Below, piece by piece: positions 1-11,300 of a stretch of 64,000 bases of DNA. The stretch comes from Zea mays (taxonomy: Eukaryota > Streptophyta > Magnoliopsida > Poales > Poaceae). Made by a program: the position numbers and the translations under genes. The notes under the pieces were generated by a model that was not told where the DNA came from, did no database searches, and worked only from the letters and a program-made list of their open reading frames with translations. Every line of letters starts with the position of its first letter. Within the stretch, counting starts at the first letter, position 1. Location: the NCBI RefSeq assembly GCF_902167145.1, contig NC_050096.1, positions 81,774,683-81,838,682 of the forward strand, written 5' to 3'.

Positions 1-1
1 C

Positions 2-2948
2 CTCAGCGCCGGAGTTATCAGAGAAGTAAAATACCCAGAATGGCTAGCCAACACTGTTATGGTAAAAAAGGCCAATGGCAAATGGAGGATGTGTATTGAT
101 TTTACTGATCTCAACAAGGCTTGTCCGAAAGAAGAGTTTCCATTACCAAGGATAGATTCCCTAGTTGATGCAGCAGCTTCATCAGAGCTTATGAATCTGC
201 TGGATTGTTATTTAGGCTATCATCAAATTTGGATGAAGAAGGAGGATGAGCCAAAAACCAGCTTCATAACCCCTAGCGGAACATATTGTTACCTTCGGAT
301 GTCTGAGGGGCTCAAGAATGCTGGAGGAAGCTTCAGCAGAATGACAGCGAAGGTTCTTCACTCTCAGATAGGCAGAAATGTGCTAACTTATGTTGATGAT
401 ATCATTGTAAAAAGCATGAAGCAAGAAAACCACATTGCTGATCTGCAGGAGACTTTCGCTAATTTTAGACAGGCTGGTCTAAAACTGAATCCAGAAAAGT
501 GTGTTTTCGGAGTAAAGAAGGGGAAATTCCTTGGCTGCCTAGTTTCAACAAAAGGGATTGAGGCTAATCCAAATAAAATCGAAGCTATTCTTCGAATGGA
601 ACCACCTAGCACAAAGAAAGGGGCTCAACGATTGACGGGAAGACTTGCATCTCTAAACCGATTCATATCTAGATCACCAGAGAGAAATCTACCATTTTTT
701 TAAGTGTTGAAGTCAGCCGAAGTTTTTCAATGGGGGCCAGTTCAGCAGAAAGCCTTCGATGAGCTGAAGCAGTATTTGATAGACTTAACGACATTAACTC
801 CACCAACGCCAGGGGCTCCTCTGTTGTTATATGTGGCAGCTTCGCACTCAGCGGTAAGTGCGGCACTTGTCCAAGAGAAGCTTGAGGGGCAAGTCAAAAA
901 GCAAGCCCCAATATACTTCGTCTCCGAGGTCCTTAGTTTATCAAAGAAAAATTATACAGAATTGGAGAAGGTGCTGTATGCTGTTTTGATGGCCTCCAGG
1001 AAGCTTCGTCGCTATTTTCAGGCATACAATATAATTGTCCCTTCCTCACAACCATTGAAGAATATTATGAGAAATAGAGAAGCTACTGGAAGGGTTGGAA
1101 AATGGGCTGCGGAACTCAATGAGTTTTGCATTGATTATGTGCATAGGTCTTCGATTCAGTCCCAGGCGTTAGCAGACTTCATTGCTGACTGGACGCCAGG
1201 GGCTCAGGAAGAAGAAGAAGCGAGTAAAATTTCCGAAGCTTGGACTGTATTCTGCGATGGTTCTTGGGGAACCTTCGGGGCAGGAGCAGCCGCTGTGTTA
1301 GTTGCACCCTCCAAAGTTAAAACTTGCTACGCAGCAAGACTTGATTTTAGCTGCACAAATAACATTGCTGAGTACGAAGCTTTGCTTTTGGGCCTTCGGA
1401 AGTTAAAGGCAATGGGAATTAGAAGGGCGGTTCTTAAAACTGATTCCCAGGTTATTTCTGGTCATATTGACAAGAGTTGTAAAGCAAGAGACCCGAAGCT
1501 TGAGAAATATTTAGACACGGTCCGAAGAATTGAAGCTTCCTTTGAAGGGTTTTCTGTCAAAAATATTCCTCGAGGAGAAAATGAACATGCTGATTTGCTA
1601 GCCAAGTTAGCAGCACAGGGGCTGCCCTTACCTTCGGAAATATTTTTCGAAACAATAAAAGCACCTTCGGTTAAACTTCTTGAGAGAGCGGTCCTCAATA
1701 TATCTCCTGTTTATAGTGAAGACTGGAGAACTGAAATCATCTCTTTCCTTCAGGGTAATTTTCTTTCAGATGACGAAGCTTATAACAAGAGAATAGAGGC
1801 AAGAGCTCGACCATATGTTATAATAGAAGGGGAGCTGTACAAGCATGGAGTCTGTTCTCCACTACTCAAATGCTTATCCAGAGTCGAAGGTATAGAATTG
1901 ATGAAGGAAATACACACAGACCTGTGTGGATCTCACATTGGATCTAGGCCTTTGCTGGGAAAAGTTTTTCGTCAAGGATTTTATTGGCCAAAAGCAGCTT
2001 CGGATGCAGCGGAATTAGTCCAAAAGTGCGAAGGCTGTCAGAAATGTGCAAGAGATCAAAAACAACCTTCGTCTTTAACTCAGTTAATACAACCCACTTG
2101 GCCATTGCAAAGGTGGGGCCTTGATTTGTTAGGCCCGCTACCACCAGCACAAGGGAACTTAAAATATGTCGTAGTGGCAGTGGAATATTTTTCTAAATGG
2201 ATAAAGGCAAAACCTTTAGCCACAATAACTTCGGTTACTGTTCAAAAGTTTTTCTGGCAAAATATTGTCTGTCGTTTCGGAGTGCCGAAGGCCATTACTG
2301 TGGACAATGGAACGCAGTTTGATTCCGAAGCTTTCAGAGAATTTTGTGAACAAATTGGCACGAAGATCCATTTTGCATCAGTTTGGTATCCGGAGTCATA
2401 TGGACTTGTTTGAAAGGGCTAATGGCATCATAATGACAGGAATAATGAAGTTAATCTTCAACCAGCCCAGGGGGAAGTGGCCGGATGAATTAATTAAAGT
2501 GGTGTGGAGTCACAACACAACAATATCAAGATCAACAGGTTTTACACCATTCAAACTGCTGTTTGGTGACGAAGCAATAACCCCAGAAGAAGCTAAAGCG
2601 GGATCAATAAGAACAATGGCTTCGGCAGAAGCCGAAGCTGATTATTCTGTGGCAAAAGATGCTATAGAAGGGATCAGGCTTCAAGCTGTAGAAAATATCA
2701 ACAAATATCAAGCCGAAACAATAAAATGGCGTGACAGAAAGGTTCGGCTAAAAAATATTAAGCCTGGACATTTGGTACTTCGGAGAGTCGCCAACCCAGA
2801 CACAGTAGGCAAGCTACAGCTGAAGTGGGAAGGACCTTTTCTGGTAGTATCTTCGTCAAGACCCGGTTCTTACAGATTGAAGGATATGGACGGCAACGAC
2901 ATTCCTAGATCATGGAATGCGGATGAGCTTCGGCGATATTATGTCTAG
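2..2948 (+). pseudogene. pol: Ty3-gypsy pol: RT, RNase H, second RNase H, integrase (partial, broken)
   Basis: The frame is open from base 2, so the protein begins upstream. Reverse transcriptase shows KWRMCIDF and the catalytic LTYVDDIIV near 390. A gypsy RNase H follows at about 730-1130. A second, archaeal-type RNase H (FCDGSWG, NNIAEYEALLLGL, TDSQV, ENEHADLLAKLA) lies at about 1235-1620, a hallmark of the Tat lineage. Integrase has an HHCC finger (about 1910-2050) and a DDE core (LDLLGP, TVDNGTQF, then the Glu near 2413). Two lesions: an in-frame TAA at 701-703 where relatives have Lys, and one extra T near 2410 in the codons before the catalytic Glu, which moves the last 180 codons to another frame, ending with TAG at 2946-2948. 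No chromodomain is visible. This copy cannot make active Pol. Confidence 0.9.
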
Positions 2949-3770
2949 CTTGATGTAATTTTTTATATTCTTTTTCATGGCACCCTTTTCCTTTCCAAAG
3001 GGGGAGAAAGGTTTTTAATGGGGCCATAGCATGTAATTTCTCTTTTTTTATTTTCAGCTCTATAAGAGCAAAATCCCCCAAAGATGTAAATGTAAAAGCT
3101 GAGAACGCACCATCGAGTGCAAAGAAAAAAGAAAAGGAATCACGGAGAAGCTCAAAAGTCGTTCCCAAGGGAATGCAGAGCTTACAGCGAAAAGTCAACG
3201 CTGATTCCGCCGAAGTAAAAGGCGAAGAAGCTCCTAAGGGAGGCTTACAGCGAAAAGTCAACGCTGATTCTGCCGAAGTAAAAGGCGAAGAAGCTCCTAA
3301 GGGAGGCTTACAGCGAAAAGTCAGCGCTGATACACCGAAAAATAAACGGTGAAGCCGAAAAATAAGCGGCAAAGAAGATTTGAGTCATTCCCAAGGGAAT
3401 ATGGCTTCGAATATGTATTTGAACATTCATTTGCACGATACATTACATCATGACATTTGCATTCATAAACATTCACTTAGACATGCATAGGATCATCATC
3501 AGCATAACATACAAACTTGCTTCGGTTCCGAAAGGAAGGCAATTCTATGCTTCGTTGTGTACGCAAAGAAGGGAAGGTGTTTTTCGCCTATGGCTCAAAA
3601 GTATTAATTTCGTCCACACCAAAGCATTTCATACATGGACGGAAAAGTGAGATTATATTACAGAGTAAGACTCAGATTACATCATACTTTATACAAGTTA
3701 CTACAGAAGTTTTTTGAGCTACTTTTACAGATTATTCAAGCTTCGATACTATCTCTGGAGCTTCGTTCTT
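2949..3770 (+). other. 3' untranslated region of the Grande-like element
   Basis: This stretch lies between the pol stop and the end of the antisense gene. It contains a 63-bp tandem repeat (listed separately) and AT-rich sequence that would be the 3' flank of both converging genes. I see no convincing ORF; the short open frames here lack any recognised motif. Confidence 0.6.
3181..3357 (+). repeat. 63-bp tandem repeat, about 2.8 copies
   Basis: Units begin at 3181, 3244 and 3307 with CTTACAGCGAAAAGTCA. The first two units differ at one position; the third is truncated and decays into CCGAAAAATAA. It lies in the 3' region just downstream of pol. Grande elements are known to carry short tandem repeats in their 3' region, which supports the family call. 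Confidence 0.9.
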
Positions 3771-4568
3771 CTACTCTACAGCTTCAGCTTGGTCAATCTG
3801 CACGAAGGTATTATAAGCTAAATTCAAAAATTCAAAGGAAAAGGTAAGCATAAGGTATGATTTTGTTACCAGCTTGAGGTGGCTCCGAGCTTCGTCACCA
3901 GCTTTGCTCCGACCACCCTTTGTCCATACTAACTTTATAAATCTATTTGCAATACTCCGAGCCAGATTGGGAACATTATCTAGGTCTGCTGGTGACAGGC
4001 TGAAGTTGGGTCTATTAATAATCTTGCCGTGTTCACAGCCAGACTTCAAAAAGGCAACAACTGTGCCCCGAGAAGCTGCCAGGGCACAGAAGTCGCTATG
4101 CCCAGCTATAACTTTGTCAAGATCAATAATTTCACCTTCAATGTGCTCGAAGGCACCAGGCAGGTCTTCAGCCGAAGGAGTAAACTCTTCACTACTGGCT
4201 CCAACAAAATGAAATACTTTCTTTAACTGATGAATGCATCGAGTGCTGAACTCCAAACACTTATTCTGAAGATTTTTCAAAGATTCTTTCAGTTCCGAGT
4301 TTCTTTGAGCTTTGGCTTCAAGCTTTGCATCAAGCTTCAGCTTTTCTTGTTCAAAATTTTTTGTTTGGGAAAGAAGCTTCGAATTTAATTCTGTTATTTT
4401 TGCTTCAGCATCCACTAGTAAGCCTTCAGCTGTTTGTAGCTCGAGGTCCTTCTTCTCGATGGCAGCAGATTGCTCCTTTATTTTGTTTTCTAAATTTTCA
4501 ATTATAACTTCTTGCCTTTTATCCTCTAAGTCTTGCTGCATTTTTAGTGCCTTGCTCAAAAGTATACT

Positions 4569-4642
4569 CTGTGGGCAAATAGCCTTCGTTAGAAAATATT
4601 TTCATTACCACAAATAATAAGAGTTAGACACAAGATGTTTAC
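4569..4642 (-). other. Apparent spliceosomal intron in the antisense gene
   Basis: On the minus strand, 74 nt start with GTAAAC and end with TTTGCCCACAG. There is a plant-like branch-point candidate CTAAC upstream of the acceptor and a T-rich, A-rich body. Read through, the frame hits a stop. Removed, the two flanking frames join in phase 0 (Lys then Ser). A GT-AG intron implies that this strand is transcribed by itself, because the sense transposon RNA would carry it in reverse. No RNA evidence is available here. Confidence 0.75.
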
Positions 4643-5314
4643 CTTAAAATTAGAATAGAACAAGCTGCCGACAATGTGCTGTCGTCGGTAGCGGCTTATA
4701 TCTGCTTCGAGCTTCGGGAAGCCAATACTCTTTGATAGAGTACCGACAACTTTAGCACCGGTTTGATCTCGTATGCAGCCTAACCCTTCATCATCAATAC
4801 CACCGAAGAGAAGCGCCCCCGGCTGGTACCCGCAAGATATAGCATACTCTTTTAATTCCTCTTTTTCAACTTCTGTTAGCTTCTGGCCAATTAAGTTTCG
4901 GAAATCAAAAGTTTCATCTTCCGAAATATCTTTGGTTATTCCTTCTTTCTCGGGTTTCGCGACCGTGGTCTCTTCGGTGGCCGCATCAGTTTCTTCAGCG
5001 GCCATGTTTAGCAGCATTTTATCTATATCAGCAGCTATGCTCTCTAAATTAATATCTTCGTAGTTGGCATTTTCGGCTCTGGCTTCTTCTGCGACAACCT
5101 CCGAAGGTACAGCTTCGGTAGCTGTTGTTCCTTCAATCGTCAGCACCTTCGGAGTTGGAGCTCTTGGTGGTGTTGTTTCAATCACTTCTTTCACGGTAAC
5201 AATCCTTTGCCTTTTTGGCCTAGATGCCTTTGTCTTTGTAGGCTCCTTTTTCATATGAAAAAGCTTCGTCAGATGAAGCCCCAATGGACTTAGTTTGACA
5301 GGCAAAGTTTCAGT

Positions 5315-5319
5315 CATTA
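5315..5319. repeat. Target site duplication CATTA (left copy)
   Basis: The identical CATTA lies at 17578-17582 immediately after the other LTR. Together they bound the nested Tekay-type element and prove it arrived by integrase-mediated insertion. Confidence 0.97.
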
Positions 5320-6988
5320 TGTCACACCCGGTTTTAGAAGGCAAACCGAATGCGAACCATGTACGTGCCAGGATCAGTTATTCACGTACACAGCAGTTAC
5401 ATAACATGGACATCATCACACAGTGCTCAAAATAGTATTAAGAAGGGAAATAGTCGATTACATCATACGTCTGAGACGTCCATATAGTCCTTACAATAAA
5501 TCAAAGTGCGGAAAAGAAACGTAGATAACCGCGGCCTTCACAGGCAGCCGACTGGGGGTTGCCGCTAACCCACACCTAGAACTCGTCGTAGTCTTGGAAC
5601 TCCTGGAAGTCTCCTTCCACAGCTTCATCTTCGCCTGAGCAGTGGTTGCAATGCTGACAACCTGGGGATGGGGGGGTTTGGTGTGTAGAGCAAGGGTGAG
5701 TACACATCAACATACTCAGCAAGTATCCTGTTTGGCTGTAGTGGACTAGCTTTATGTGGGGATAAGTCAAGCAGTTGCTTTTAGTTGGTCAGATTATTAT
5801 TTACTAATAGAAAGACAGGTTTTAGCATTAACCCAAGTTATTAGCCCGATGTACCCTTTCCAAACGGAAAGAATACCACTTACCAGCATCATAGTCATAA
5901 CCAAAACCATCGATCTCATAGCCACCTGTACCAAAGTATCTCTGATCAAGTACCACTAATCACTGGAGCTCCCTTGACCGCTCATAACCGCGAGCACGGC
6001 TGATATATCAGTTTTCAAACACTCTGCAGAGGTTGTGCACTTTACCCACAAGTCGTGATTCCCTCTTGCCTCGGGTCGATCAAACCCTTAAACACTACCA
6101 AGGTGAATAGGCAGGGTCTCACTACGTAGCCTTTACAAAGATTCCCCGGGGCTGTAGCCGCCCGTTAGGTTTCCTAAATGTACCGCACTCCTCCCCAAGG
6201 GACAAATCAACCTTGGCAGAGCGAGCCGCATACACCGAGCCCCATTGACGGCACGACGGCGAAGCGAACTACACCCTAGATCCTCTAATTATTCAGCTAA
6301 GGGCACCCCATTCCACCCTCATGGTTGCACTGTTTTCCCGGGCGGTCATCCATAGAACAGGTCCTTACGGAGAGGTACTCGAGAAACCGCTCGAGCCCCC
6401 TTGATGACCACAATTATAACATCATAATAAGAAGAGAGAAAACAGCGTATCATAGATAATCTCATCATGTTCATTGATTATAGTTGAGCAATAGCATAAA
6501 GCTAAACAATAATAATCCAACCCAAATAGGTAGACAAGGACATGGATAACAAAAGCTAGTCAAACCTTAGGTATAAATATGTAAAGCGGGAGGTGAATTA
6601 AATAATGAATAGGACAGAGATAGGTCAAAGGACACTTGCCTCCACCAACCGACTGCTGCTCAGGGGCTTCTCCTGCGGGTTCTTCGGGCTCTTCGACCGG
6701 ATCGATCTCTATGCGAGCGCAAACATACATACATCCACATATTTAATACAAAAGAACAGTACACCATTCAATAGAATGCAATAAGTAAACAGACGTTTCA
6801 CGCGGGCTCGCGAGTACGGTTAAGAGAGAAAGAGGAAAAGACAGTCGAGAAACGATCACGTTGCATGATTATAAATTAACCACTCGCTTGATGGACGGAA
6901 ATTTAATGTAGACACTATGTTTAGCGTAAAGTAAAGTCATGTTTCATGTCTAATCATTATAAGCAGGTGGAGATAAATAAAAAGGATG

Positions 6989-7300
6989 GTCGCGCGGCGA
7001 GACGCGCGACATAGCACTCTAAAACAAATTAAGAAGTTAACGACTCGTCGCGCGACCGAGCACGCAACGAGACACTTCGCCTTAGTTATGAGGAGACGTT
7101 AAGCGTCGCGCGACGAAACGCACGACGGCATACGTCGACTAAACTGAGTCCAAAGTGGAACGTCGCGTGAATACACACGCGGCGTTACACCTTAAACAGC
7201 CTGAAATTAAAATGGATCGTCGCGCGACGAAGCGCACGACGCAACACACAGATGGAATCTGAAATTAGACAAATCCGTCGCGCGGCGAAGCGCACGACGC
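6989..7300. repeat. Array of six GC palindromic units with a 57-58 bp period (3' LTR copy)
   Basis: Near-palindromic cores of the type CGTCGCGCGACGAAGCGC begin at about 6989, 7046, 7104, 7161, 7218 and 7276, each followed by an AT-rich spacer. Each core can fold as a short hairpin with arms CGTCGCGCG and CGCACGACG. The same array is in the other LTR at 16251-16562. Function unknown; candidate protein-binding or packaging structure. Confidence 0.85.
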
Positions 7301-7324
7301 AACACGCTAATTAACAAATAATCA

Positions 7325-8030
7325 CCGCGAGTGCGAGCGAGCGGGGACACGGTCGGGCGAGGCCGGGACGAGGGCGGGGCGACCGGGCCGGGGCCGGGGC
7401 GGTTGAACCGGCCAGGGGGGGGTTGAACCGGCCAGGGGCGGCCGAGCTCGCCGGGAGGCGGGCGCGCGCGGGCGAGCAGGGAGCCGCCGGGGCCGCGCCG
7501 GGCGGGCAGGGGCCACCGGGGCCGCGCCGGGCCACGCCGGGGGCGCGCCGGGGCCGCTCCGCCGCGCACGGGCCGGGCGGGGGAGCGCCGCCGCGCGGGG
7601 AGGGGCAGGGGGCGGGGCCGCGCGAGGGGAGGCCGGGGACGGGCCGAGGGTCGCTGGGGAGGGAGGCCGGGCGGGGGGCCGAGCGCCGCCGGGGCCGGGG
7701 CGGGGCGCGGGCAGGGGAAAAGGGAGGGCGCGCGCGGGGGGAAGAAGAGGAGGGAGAGGGAGAGGGAGAAGGGAAGGGGAGGGGAGGGGATCTCACCTCG
7801 GGGTCCAAAATCCGGTGATCGCCGTCTCCAAATCCTAGGGCACCACGGGGAGAGAGAGGTGGAAGAGGGAGAGGAGAGGTTGTTGCGCGGGAGATCCAAA
7901 TGAGCGAGAGAGGAGAGGGGGGGCGCATGGGGGGGGGGGGGGTTGGGCGCCAGGGGCGCGCAGGGCCGGGCCGGACCGGGCCGGGCAGGGCTGGGCTAGG
8001 CTGGGCTAGGCTGGGTCGAGCCACTTCGCG
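7325..8030. repeat. GC-rich, G-run-rich block of the Tekay-1 3' LTR
   Basis: The + strand is G-rich (many GGGG runs, CGGGGCCGGGGC motifs, GGGAGAGGGAGAGG purine tract, a poly-G run near 7930 and GGGCTAGGCTG repeats near 7990). The 5' LTR copy of this block has several indels, including a longer poly-G run, so it is the unstable part of the LTR. Long ORFs on both strands here look like low-complexity Pro/Arg/Ala strings and are not genes. Confidence 0.8.
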
Positions 8031-8317
8031 GATTGAAAACCCACGACGAGCGCAGACCACTAAATGGAATTAAATCGCGAATCGAAATCCGGAATGGAAT
8101 GAGACGAACACTCAACATCAGACAAAGAAAAGTGCTTCGGCATGATGCAACACCCATGACACTTAGGTTTTGGTTTATACATGACACGGACACCTGCCGC
8201 TATACTGGTTTGAAATTGGGAAGAAGGAGCAAAACGGGGAAAGAGAAAAGAGAGTAACGCCCGAATTTGGTGAGAGAAAAGAAGAAAAAATTCTACCCCC
8301 AAATTCAGGGCGTTACA

Positions 8318-8336
8318 AACCTATCCCCCTTAAAAG
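8318..8336 (-). other. Polypurine tract of Tekay-1
   Basis: Read on the minus strand, TTAAGGGGGATAGG lies directly before the 3' LTR. This is the usual position for second-strand DNA priming. Confidence 0.75.
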
Positions 8337-8353
8337 AATCTCGCCCTCGAGAT

Positions 8354-11300
8354 TCAGGGTTGGCTAGCAAAGAGCTCAGGGTATCTAGCCATCAGATCAT
8401 CTTCACGCTCCTAGGTTGCTTCTTCTTCAGAGTGGTGATCCCATCTGACTTTGCACATTCTGATGGTCTTCCTTCGGGTGACTCTGTCTGCAACCTCAAG
8501 GATTTGCACTCGCTTCTCAACGTAGGTCAAGTCCTCCTGGACTTCAAGACCTTCCACTGGCAACTGCTCTTCTGGCACACGCAAGCACTTCTTCAACTGA
8601 GACACATGAAAGACATCATGCACCGCTGACAAATTCTCTGGCAAACTGAGCTGATAGGCCACTTCTCCATGTCTTGCAAGAATCTGATACGGACCAATGT
8701 AGCGGGGTGCTAGCTTGCCTTTCACTCCGAACCTTCTGACTCCTCTGATCGGTGACACTTTCAGATAGACAAAGTCTCCGACTTCGAAACTCAGCTCTCT
8801 TCTCCTTGTGTCTGCATAGCTTCGCTGTCTTGATTGCGCTATCTTCAGATTCTCTCGGACCATCTTGATGTTCTCTTCGGCTTCAAGCAAAATGTCTGGC
8901 CCAAACACTTGCTTTTCTCCAGGCTGATCCCATTGCAACGGAGTTCTGCAACTCCTTCCATAGAGCGCCTGAAATGGTGACATCTTCAAACTGGCCTGGT
9001 AACTGTTGTTATAGGAAAACTCTGCATAAGGCAATCGCTTGTCCCATCCGGACTGATCTTGCAACGCACAGGCTCTCAACATGTCTTCAAGAATTTGGTT
9101 GGTCCTTTCGGTCTGGCCATCTGTCTGCGGATGATAAGCTGAACTGAAATTCAGATGCATGCCCAAAGCTTCATGCAACTGCTGCCAGAAATGAGAGGTG
9201 AAATGCGTTCCTCTATCCGATACTATCTTCTTTGGCACACCATGAAGACAAACGATCCGAGACATATACAATTCTGCCAATACTGCACTGCTGTAGTTGG
9301 TCTTGACAGGTATGAAGTGGGCTGACTTGGTCAAACGGTCCACTACTACCCAGATGGAATCGTAGCCGGCTCGAGTGCGAGGCAATCCGACTATGAAATC
9401 CATACCAATTTCATCCCATTTCCACTGAGGGATCTGCAACGGTTGCAACAATCCAGCTGGTCTCTGGTGCTCTGCCTTAATTCTTCGGCAACTATCGCAC
9501 GTAGCCACATGCTCTGCGATTTCCCTCTTCATTCCGTACCACCAGAATTTCTTCTTCAGATCCTGATACATCTTCTCACTGCCAGGGTGAATCGAATAGG
9601 CCGTCTCATGAGCTTCCTTGAGAATCAACTCCCGAATGGACTGGACATTGGGAACACACAAGCGGTCTTTGAACCATATCACGCCTTCTGCATCTTCTCG
9701 AAAATCTTTGCCTCTGCCATCTAGAATCAGTCGCCGGATCTCACTGATTTTCTCATCATTCTTCTGCGCTTCTTTGATTTCCCGCTCTAGGGTAGGTTCC
9801 AACTCAACTGTAACTCCTCGCGAATTGTTCAGAAATCCGAGACTCAACCTGTCGAACTCTTTGGCCAACTCATAAGGCATCGGACGAGCGACCATCAGAT
9901 TGACTTGACTCTTTCTGCTCAAAGCATCTGCCACTACGTTCGCTTTGCCTGGATGGTAATGAATCTCCAACTCATAGTCTTTGATCAACTCTAACCATCT
10001 TCGTTGCCTCATATTCAACTCTGACTGAGTGAATATGTACTTCAGACTCTTGTGGTCTGTGTAAACATCGCATTTCTGTCCATACAAATAGTGCCTCCAT
10101 GTCTTCAGTGCGTGAACCACTGCTGCCAACTCTAGATCATGGATTGGGTAATTCTTCTCATGAACCTTCAGCTGTCGGGACGAGTAAGCCACAACTCTTC
10201 CCTCTTGCATCAACACGCATCCCAAACCAGTGTAACAAGCATCACAATACACCGAGAAGGGCTTGTGCACATCAGGCAAGACTAGGACAGGCGCTGTAGT
10301 CAACTTCTCTTTCAGCGCTTCAAAGGCCTCTTGACACTTCTGGGTCCACTTGAACTCAACTTTTTTGCCTAGCAACGCTGTCATTGGTTTCGCAATCTTC
10401 GAAAATCCTTCAATGAATCGCCGATAATATCCGGCCATTCCAATGAAACTCTTGATTCCTCGAGCATCTGTCGGCGCTTTCCAGTTCAGAATGTCTGCCA
10501 CTTTCTTCGGATCTACAGCCAATCCTTCTTTGTTGATTATGTGACCCAAGAACAGGACTTCATTGATCCAGAATTCACACTTGCTCAACTTTGCATACAA
10601 CTGGTGCTCTCGCAATCTCTGCAACACCATCTTCAAATGATCTGCATGCTCTTCTTCGCTTTGAGAATAAACCAGAATATCATCGATGAATACCACCACA
10701 AACTTATCAAGGTAATCCATGAATACACTGTTCATCAAGTTCATGAAGAACGCCGGCGCATTGGTCAAACCAAAAGACATCACTGTGAACTCATACAACC
10801 CATACTTGGTAATGAATGTCGTCTTCGGAATGTCCGAAGGTCGGATCCTGAGCTGATGATAACCTGACCTCAGATCAATCTTGGAGAACACACTGGCTCC
10901 TCTCAACTGGTCGAACAGATCTTCAATTCTGGGCAAAGGGTACTTGTTCTTGATCGTGACCTCATTCAAAGCTCGATAATCAATACACATCCTCTTGGTG
11001 CCATCTTTCTTCTCCACAAATAGGACAGGGGCGGCCCAAGGCGAGGTGCTTGGCCGGATGTAACCTTTCTCTGACAGCTCATCAATCTGCTTCTTAAGCT
11101 CAACCAACTCTGGTCCAGATATTCTGTAAGCTCTCTTGAAGATAGGGGCGGTTCCAGGAAGAAGCTCTATAGCAAACTCAACTTTCCGCTCTGGTGGCAT
11201 ACCCGGTAAATCCTTTGGAAACACATCCGGGAACTCGGACACAACCTTGATACTCTCAATTGGGCCTGCTTCACTGCTATCGATAGCTATCTGATAACAA

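Larger units (their letters stand above)
3771..5319 (-). pseudogene. Antisense accessory gene of the Grande-like element, 3' half (two exons)
   Basis: This is the C-terminal half of a gene on the strand opposite to pol. Exon 1 continues from 17578 across the nested element and runs 5319 to 4643. An apparent intron occupies 4642-4569, and exon 2 runs 4568 to a stop at 3771. Exon 1 here is acidic with a Lys-rich start (KKEPTKTKASRPKRQ, a possible nuclear signal). Exon 2 begins with a long coiled coil (about 110 residues rich in Glu, Lys and Leu heptads), then a conserved-looking domain (HLKLVTKSYL near the end). Related antisense proteins in cereal gypsy elements are usually annotated as putative gypsy-type transposon protein; the function is unknown. 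Adding exon 1 on both sides (target duplication counted once), exon 2 and one lost base gives 2835 nt, exactly 945 codons, which supports the model. Confidence 0.8.
5320..8317 (-). repeat. 3' LTR of Tekay-1 (2998 bp)
   Basis: In element orientation it starts TGTAACGCCC at 8317 and ends GGGTGTGACA at 5320, matching 14581-17577. It contains the six-unit GC palindrome array (6989-7300), an extremely GC-rich block at 7325-8030 with long G runs on +, and AT-rich ends. Open frames inside the GC-rich block are compositional artefacts. Confidence 0.96.

Noticed and set aside
5756..5959. Identical 67-codon ORF at 5756 and 15018
   Set aside because: Duplicate caused by the Tekay-1 LTR pair; orientation opposite to the element and no recognisable domain.
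6989..7300. CRISPR-like array (regular palindromic repeats)
   Set aside because: Repeats are imperfect, the spacers are related to each other, and the locus is an LTR in a plant genome.
7207..8060. Long Pro/Arg/Ala-rich ORFs on both strands (also 16469-17453)
   Set aside because: They lie in the GC-rich block of a non-coding LTR, overlap in several frames on both strands and have only low-complexity composition; the two LTR copies differ in frame because of indels.
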